Shown piece by piece: positions 5,847 to 11,006 of a DNA stretch of 11,006 nt. Both the position numbers and the translations under genes were made by a program. The notes below the pieces were generated by a model. That model was not told the origin of the DNA. It searched no databases and saw only the letters and a program-made list of their open reading frames with translations. Position 1 is the first letter of the stretch. Every line of letters begins with the position of its first letter. The DNA comes from HGM04593 sp964512955 (GTDB lineage: Bacteria; Bacteroidota; Bacteroidia; Bacteroidales; Bacteroidaceae), in the NCBI GenBank assembly GCA_964512955.1, contig CAZEKX010000063.1, forward strand, positions 1-11,006. The letters are read 5' to 3'.

Positions 5847-8800
5847 ATGAAAAAGATTATTTCAATGTTAATCTCTCTGCTTTGTGCAATATTCGTTGTA
5901 CACGCCGAGAGCATTACCGATTTATCGCAGTTGAGCAACAACAGCATCTACACTCTGCGCAGTGCACGTGCGTTCTTGTTATACAGTAAAGCATCTGGGG
6001 TATCGGGACAGATTTGTTCAAGTACAGGAAGTGCCGTAGGCACTGTAACACAAAATCCGTTGGACCCTGCCCAACAGTTCAAAATTGAGAAAGATGGTAG
6101 CAACTACTATCTTTACAGTGTTGGTGCAGAGAAATATGTAAACGCTAATGGAAATTATGAAGCAACACCGTCGGCAGCATTAACATTTGTAAATGTAGGT
6201 GGTACATATCCTTGGAAACTGATATTGGGTGGCAATGGTATGAATTCACAAGTAAGTGGTCAAATGCCTTCGGGTATTACTGTAAATTCTTGGACAACGA
6301 CAGACGAAGGTAACTGCTATGCTATTGAGATAGCAGAGATTGAGCCGGTAAAATACACCATACATATTCTTGGAACAGATGATGCCAATGCAGGTGTTGT
6401 ATATAACGAAGTGGAATACAATGCAGGTGAGACATTTACAACCGATGTTATTCTGAAAAAAGCAGACTTCACCGCAAACGCCGTTGATGGCAAAATTGCA
6501 GTTGTAAGCATAGACGGCAATAACATTTATGTAAGTTACTTTGCCGACGACACAAAATTCTATACAATTAAAAACGGCAAGGGAGGCTATGTAAGCCTTA
6601 ATTCCGATTATATGAGCGGTTCAAGTATGAATTTGTCGAACAAGAATGCACCTCAGGACAACAAAGGTTTGTGGGCATTTGTAGGACAAGGCAACAATGA
6701 TTATAAGATATACAACTACTCTACCGGATTATCGAAGATTGTAGGTGTTACAGGCAGTGAGGACGGTGCACGTACAAGCATGGTTGCTCCCGATAATACA
6801 ACACATACAACCATATTCGATGGTCAATATGATTTCACCAACGGAGGTCCCTCTTATATAAGACTCAAAGGTACAGCAAGCAACTATTGGAATGACCGCA
6901 ACAGTTACCTTGCACTCTGGAACAGTACCGGTGCAATTGGAGATACAGGAAGTAAATTCTTCTTGGAAGAGGCTGACTTTGCCGATTTCCCCGATGAGTA
7001 TTACTACGAAGTTTCGGAGATTGAAGGTATTGAGTCTTACTCACCCAAAAACCCCAATACACTATGGTACAGAACATCGGCAGAGGCGACCGGTGTAAGT
7101 TATCCTTGGATGGAATATGCATTACCTTTGGGTAACGGAGAATTAGGATGTATGGTATTCGGTGGAGTTCACAACGAGGAACTTCAGTTCAATGAAAAAA
7201 CATTGTGGAGTGGCCCTGCAAATACTGTTGGAGCAAGCGCAGGTAATCGTACATTCATGAATTTCGGTTCACTCTTCATTACAAACCTCGACAAAGCCAT
7301 TTGGGAAGGTGTTACCGATTATGTTCGTTTCTTGGATATTGAAGAGGGTATTGCAGGTGTTGAGTTCAAGAATGCAAACGGAACAAAACAGATTCGTAGA
7401 TTCTTCAGTTCTGCACCCGACCAAACTATTGTAGGACGTTACACTGTTGAAGGTGATGACAAAATTAACCTTCTCTTTAAGTTGGAGCCCGGCAACGACA
7501 TAGGTGCAAGCAAAGTTACATACGAGAATGGTACCGCATCGTTCAGTGGAGCAATGACAGCAGTAAATCATGCGGCACGCTTGCATGTTACTGTAAACGA
7601 AGGCGCTACAATTACCACATCGAATAAAGGTATTACTGTAAACGATGCTACAGAGGTTACATTCTTCCTTAAGGGTGCAACCAACTTCAACGGTGACATG
7701 GACGTTTTCGACAACTACTTCACCGAGGAGAGTGCCGAAGATGTAAACGAGCGAGTAAAAACTCATTTGGAGAGTGTTGCAACAAAGGATTATGCAACAA
7801 TTGAAGCAGACCATGTAAAGGACTTTACCACCATTACAAAACGAATGACGTTAGACCTTGGACTTACCACACCTACAAAGGACACAAAAGAACTCGTGGA
7901 CTACTACTATCCCAACAACGGAGATGCAAACAGCACCGACAACGACCACCTGTTCCTTGAACAACTCTATTTCCACTTTGGACGTTACTTGGTTATCAGT
8001 TCAAACCGCCTACCAATCGCTGCTCCCAACAACCTGCAAGGTATTTGGAACGACCGCGGTACAGATTCACCTTGGAACTCCGATATACATACCAACATTA
8101 ACATTCAGATGAACTATTGGCCCACTGAGCCAACCAACCTAAGCGACCTGCACAAACCTTATGTAAACTTTATCATTCGTGGTGCGCAAAGCGCAGGATG
8201 GAAGGCTGTTGGTACAAAATACAACAATGGTAAGGGTTGGAGTGTACTCACTGAGTCATCGCTATACAACAGTATGAGTACATGGGGCGACAACTATTTT
8301 GTTGCCAATGTATGGTATTGCTCACACTTATGGCAACACTATCGCTATACACTCGACAAGGAGTTCCTTGCAAAGGCATTCCCTGCAATGTGGGGTTGCG
8401 CAGAGTTCTGGTTCGAGCGTATGATTAAAGATAGAAATGTAAAAGATGGAACATGGGTATGTCCTAATGAATATTCACCCGAGCAGAATGCCCATCCAAC
8501 GGAGGATGCTACAGCACATGCACAGCAGATGGTGTATATGCACTTTGTTTATTTGAAAGAGACAATAGAGATTCTTGGACAAGAGGCTTGCGGCCTTACC
8601 GATGAACAAATTGCAAAACTTGATGATTACATTGCAAACACCGACCAAGGTTTGCATGTAGAGACATTCAAAGGCGGTTCATGGGCTAGTTGGGGCACAC
8701 AGAATGGTATAAGCACAGGCGACGAACTTATACGTGAATGGAAATATACCGATTACGATGTGAGCGATGACAAAGGACACCGTCATATTTCACACCTTAT

Positions 8801-9545
8801 GTGCTTGTACCCTTACGAGCAAGTTACACCCGAAAGCAGATACTTTACACCTTCTGTAAACTCTCTTAAACTACGTGGTGATGCTGCTACAGGTTGGTCA
8901 ATGGGATGGAAGGTTAATCTTTGGGCACGCGCTCAGGATGGCGACCATGCACACGTAATTATAAAGAATGCCTTAAAACACTCTACAACATACGGCACCG
9001 ACCAGGGCCAAGGTGGTATCTATTACAACCTGTTCGACAGCCACGCACCGTTCCAGATTGATGGAAACTTTGGTGTATGCGCGGGTATTGCAGAGATGTT
9101 ATTGCAAAGCGCACATGGTTACATAAGCATACTTCCTGCACTTCCCTCGGTATGGAAGAACGGTTCGGTAACAGGAATGAAAGCAATTGGAGACTTTACT
9201 GTTGGTATTGAATGGGAAGATGGCAAGACAAATGTTGTACGTATAAACAACAACCAAGGTGAGGAGTGCAAAGTTAAATGCACAGGCATTGAGAATGCAT
9301 TTGTCTTTGTAAACCATGAGAGAGTGCAGATTGAGGCTCTGGAGAATGGTGTATACCGTATTCCCTCTACAAACAAAGGCGATTACATTGTAATTAACTT
9401 TGTAGAGGAGACAGCCATTAAGGATAATGTAGCAAATGATACAGAAGATTCAGAGGCTATATACGACTTAATGGGTCGCAAGGTTGAGAATCCTACAGTA
9501 AAAGGTATCTACGTTAAAGGTGGTGAGAAATTCTTAGTAAAATAA
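5847..9545 (+). CDS. multimodular GH95 alpha-L-fucosidase-type enzyme with N-terminal lectin-like domains and C-terminal tail
   Basis: 1232 residues. The signal peptide MKKIISMLISLLCAIFVVHA cleaves after residue 20. Residues of about 28-165 (SIYTLRSARAFLLYSKASG, AQQFKIEKDGSNYYLYS) and about 234-375 (FYTIKNGKGGYVSLNS, DYKIYNYSTG, SKFFLEEAD) both look like beta-trefoil (ricin-B-type) carbohydrate-binding units. Between them, at about 167-232, is a small beta domain (KYTIHILGTD, VEYNAGETF). The GH95 module runs from about 400 to 1190, with catalytic candidates N750/N752, E879 and D1072, spaced exactly as in the upstream paralogue. The last 30 residues (AIYDLMGRKV, GIYVKGGEKFLVK) resemble the short T9SS type A-like tails of Bacteroidales. 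Expected role: exo-removal of alpha-L-fucose from a glycan held by the lectin domains, possibly at the cell surface. The trefoil calls rest on sequence texture only; the GH95 call is firm. Transcription is probably from the promoter ahead of the first copy. Confidence 0.92.
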   Translation: MKKIISMLISLLCAIFVVHAESITDLSQLSNNSIYTLRSARAFLLYSKASGVSGQICSSTGSAVGTVTQNPLDPAQQFKIEKDGSNYYLYSVGAEKYVNANGNYEATPSAALTFVNVGGTYPWKLILGGNGMNSQVSGQMPSGITVNSWTTTDEGNCYAIEIAEIEPVKYTIHILGTDDANAGVVYNEVEYNAGETFTTDVILKKADFTANAVDGKIAVVSIDGNNIYVSYFADDTKFYTIKNGKGGYVSLNSDYMSGSSMNLSNKNAPQDNKGLWAFVGQGNNDYKIYNYSTGLSKIVGVTGSEDGARTSMVAPDNTTHTTIFDGQYDFTNGGPSYIRLKGTASNYWNDRNSYLALWNSTGAIGDTGSKFFLEEADFADFPDEYYYEVSEIEGIESYSPKNPNTLWYRTSAEATGVSYPWMEYALPLGNGELGCMVFGGVHNEELQFNEKTLWSGPANTVGASAGNRTFMNFGSLFITNLDKAIWEGVTDYVRFLDIEEGIAGVEFKNANGTKQIRRFFSSAPDQTIVGRYTVEGDDKINLLFKLEPGNDIGASKVTYENGTASFSGAMTAVNHAARLHVTVNEGATITTSNKGITVNDATEVTFFLKGATNFNGDMDVFDNYFTEESAEDVNERVKTHLESVATKDYATIEADHVKDFTTITKRMTLDLGLTTPTKDTKELVDYYYPNNGDANSTDNDHLFLEQLYFHFGRYLVISSNRLPIAAPNNLQGIWNDRGTDSPWNSDIHTNINIQMNYWPTEPTNLSDLHKPYVNFIIRGAQSAGWKAVGTKYNNGKGWSVLTESSLYNSMSTWGDNYFVANVWYCSHLWQHYRYTLDKEFLAKAFPAMWGCAEFWFERMIKDRNVKDGTWVCPNEYSPEQNAHPTEDATAHAQQMVYMHFVYLKETIEILGQEACGLTDEQIAKLDDYIANTDQGLHVETFKGGSWASWGTQNGISTGDELIREWKYTDYDVSDDKGHRHISHLMCLYPYEQVTPESRYFTPSVNSLKLRGDAATGWSMGWKVNLWARAQDGDHAHVIIKNALKHSTTYGTDQGQGGIYYNLFDSHAPFQIDGNFGVCAGIAEMLLQSAHGYISILPALPSVWKNGSVTGMKAIGDFTVGIEWEDGKTNVVRINNNQGEECKVKCTGIENAFVFVNHERVQIEALENGVYRIPSTNKGDYIVINFVEETAIKDNVANDTEDSEAIYDLMGRKVENPTVKGIYVKGGEKFLVK

Positions 9546-9557
9546 GTACTAATTACC

Positions 9558-9603
9558 ATACAATAAATAAGCCCGTTGAATTCAACGGGCTTATTTATTG
9601 TAT
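9558..9603. terminator. 46-bp perfect palindrome, shared convergent terminator
   Basis: Arms 9558-9580 and 9581-9603 are exact reverse complements meeting at GAATTC, with stem core AAGCCCGTTGAA and A/T-rich outer flanks giving a U-rich tail either way. It sits 12 bp after the fucosidase stop and 19 bp before the end of the minus-strand flavodiiron gene, so it can serve both. Confidence 0.88.
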
Positions 9604-9622
9604 AAACTTAATGAGGCAAATA

Positions 9623-10774
9623 TTAAGCCAGCATGTCGTTTACAAGATTCTTTAACTGAGGAATATCGCAACTCTTCATTCTCGATTTTATGGTTACATT
9701 TTCGGGCAATACGTCAAGATTTTTCATCTCTTCGAGCATAGAACGCATTACACGTCCGGCAGTGGGTGCCCATGAACCATTTTCCAGAATTCCCACCTTA
9801 CGATTCTGATAACCCTTTATCTTTAAATGATGTAAGAAGTCGTGCATTGGAGGGAAGAGTCCTGCATCGTAAGATGCTGCGCACAACAACATACGACTCA
9901 TGCGAAAAGCATCACTTACAGCATAGGAAACATCGCTACGGCTCAAGTCGTGAACTATAACATTTGTTCCATGACTACGCAAAGCATCGGCAAACCAAAG
10001 GGCTGTAGCGGCTGTTCCCCCATGAATAGATGCGTATGCCACAAGTACACCTTCTATTTCGGGTTTGTAACTGCTCCATGTATCGTATAACCCAATATAA
10101 TGACTCAAATTCTCGCATAACACAGGACCATGCAAAGGACATATCTTTGCTATATCAAGAGATGCAGCTTTTTTAAGCAATGCCTGTACCTGGGCACCAT
10201 ATTTACCACAGATATTTATAAAGTAACGACGTGCCTCGTCGTCCCAACCGCCTCCTTTTGACAATGCTCCAAACGTACCAAAGGCATCGGCAGAGAACAA
10301 TATGCGTTCCTGCTCATCGTAAACAACCATAACCTCGGGCCAATGTACCATGGGGGCAAGGAAGAAACGCAACACTCTATTACCAAGAGACAGTGTATCG
10401 TTCTCTTTCACTGCTATGCAACGCGATGTATCAACTCCTTCGAAAAATTGAGAAAGCATTTGAACAGCCTTTGCTGTACATACAACCTGCAACGATGGGA
10501 AACGTTCCATAGCCTCGGCGATAAGAGATGAATGGTCGGGTTCCATATGCTGGACAATAAGATAATGGGGTGTGCGACCGGCAAGTACCGTTGTGAGATT
10601 ACTCCACCACTCTGCCCCTTTACGTGCGTCGGCTGTATCAACGATCGCTATATTCTCATCAAGAATAACATATGAGTTGTATGATATGCCGGATGGAACA
10701 GGATACTGAGACTCAAAAAGATCTATATCGGTATCATCCACACCGATATATTTAATTGTTGATGATATTTCCAT
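9623..10774 (-). CDS. fprA: A-type flavodiiron protein (O2/NO reductase)
   Basis: 383 residues. The N-terminal metallo-beta-lactamase-like domain (about 1-240) keeps all diiron ligands: H76, E78, D80 and H81 in HMEPDH, H144 in HWPE, D163 in SADAFG and H215 in PLHGP. A flavodoxin domain follows (about 242-383), with an FMN phosphate loop YASIHGGTA near 247-255. No rubredoxin or flavin reductase extension is present, so this is the minimal class A form, of normal length. The enzyme reduces O2 to water and/or NO to N2O in the cytoplasm, fed by rubredoxin or another donor not encoded here. It protects anaerobes from oxygen or nitrosative stress. It is transcribed towards the fucosidase genes and shares their terminator. 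It looks monocistronic, with its own -7 box upstream. Confidence 0.93.
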   Translation of the reverse strand: MEISSTIKYIGVDDTDIDLFESQYPVPSGISYNSYVILDENIAIVDTADARKGAEWWSNLTTVLAGRTPHYLIVQHMEPDHSSLIAEAMERFPSLQVVCTAKAVQMLSQFFEGVDTSRCIAVKENDTLSLGNRVLRFFLAPMVHWPEVMVVYDEQERILFSADAFGTFGALSKGGGWDDEARRYFINICGKYGAQVQALLKKAASLDIAKICPLHGPVLCENLSHYIGLYDTWSSYKPEIEGVLVAYASIHGGTAATALWFADALRSHGTNVIVHDLSRSDVSYAVSDAFRMSRMLLCAASYDAGLFPPMHDFLHHLKIKGYQNRKVGILENGSWAPTAGRVMRSMLEEMKNLDVLPENVTIKSRMKSCDIPQLKNLVNDMLA

Positions 10775-10810
10775 AGTATTTTTACTCTTTAATTATTCAA
10801 ATTGCAGATG

Positions 10811-10818
10811 CAAAAATA
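10811..10818 (-). promoter_or_regulatory. -7 promoter element of the flavodiiron gene
   Basis: On the minus strand this reads TATTTTTG, an exact TAnnTTTG match, 36 bp from the start codon. It gives a leader of about 30 nt. The -33 position (AT-rich, no TTG) is poor, which may mean an activator or stress regulator is needed. No operator palindrome was evident. Confidence 0.6.
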
Positions 10819-11006
10819 AGAAAAACAGAGAACTTCATTTATATTCAAGTGTGCTTTTTATATTCTTTTATCATTTTAAAGCGGAATATTGTAACGAATA
10901 CGTTTTTAATCACATTTTTGCATAAGTCAATATTGAGTTATTATTCATTGCCATACTGTCAAGATAGAAGTGCAACAAAATCCCCACCTTGCTCACGACT
11001 TTGAGC
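10819..11006. other. non-coding right edge, possible divergent promoter
   Basis: No ORF of note. On the plus strand TTG (10889-10891) and CATTTTTG (10913-10920, one mismatch to TAnnTTTG) are separated by 21 bp and might start a rightward transcript leaving the window. No ATG follows within the remaining bases. A minus-strand frame is open from the edge to about 10960, but it is too short to judge as the end of a neighbouring gene. Confidence 0.25.

Overview
The window looks like chromosomal DNA of a gut-type Bacteroidales (Bacteroides/Prevotella/Muribaculum-like). The base composition is AT-leaning. There are no Shine-Dalgarno sequences. Several exact matches to the Bacteroidetes -7 promoter element TAnnTTTG lie just upstream of genes. 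The protein set also fits: an outer-membrane porin, two secreted GH95 glycosidases, a T9SS-like C-terminal tail and a flavodiiron protein.

Layout. Positions 1-301 are non-coding. They hold a candidate small structured RNA (about 80-245) that ends in a strong intrinsic terminator, followed by the promoter of the first gene. A two-gene unit follows: a porin-like beta-barrel (353-1384) and an inner-membrane protein with Gate/nucleoside-recognition domains (1420-2565). It is closed by a perfect 30-bp-arm hairpin. Next comes a small unit with an upstream array of three inverted/direct 9-mers, a YtxH-like membrane-anchored small protein (2757-3026) and an uncatalogued 37-residue lysine-rich ORF (3062-3175). 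It is closed by a perfect 36-bp palindrome. A good -33/-7 promoter then drives two tandem GH95 alpha-L-fucosidase-type genes (3336-5807 and 5847-9545). The second carries about 380 extra N-terminal residues that look like two beta-trefoil-type domains around a small beta domain, plus a C-terminal sorting-like tail. A 46-bp palindrome separates them from a convergent A-type flavodiiron protein gene (9623-10774, minus strand).

How the genes work together. The two GH95 enzymes would release terminal alpha-L-fucose (or L-galactose) from host or plant glycans. They share identically spaced catalytic residues and differ in accessory modules, which suggests division of labour by location or by substrate anchoring. 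No SusC/SusD pair, regulator or fucose catabolism gene lies in the window. The porin and Gate protein could form a coupled outer/inner membrane route for an unknown solute. The flavodiiron protein reduces O2 or NO in an anaerobe and is probably unrelated to glycan use.

I saw no CRISPR array, transposase, tRNA or rRNA. The least explained parts are the structured RNA at the left, the triple 9-mer array, the lysine-rich microprotein, the tandem hairpin repeat inside the first fucosidase signal-peptide region, and the domain difference between the GH95 pair.
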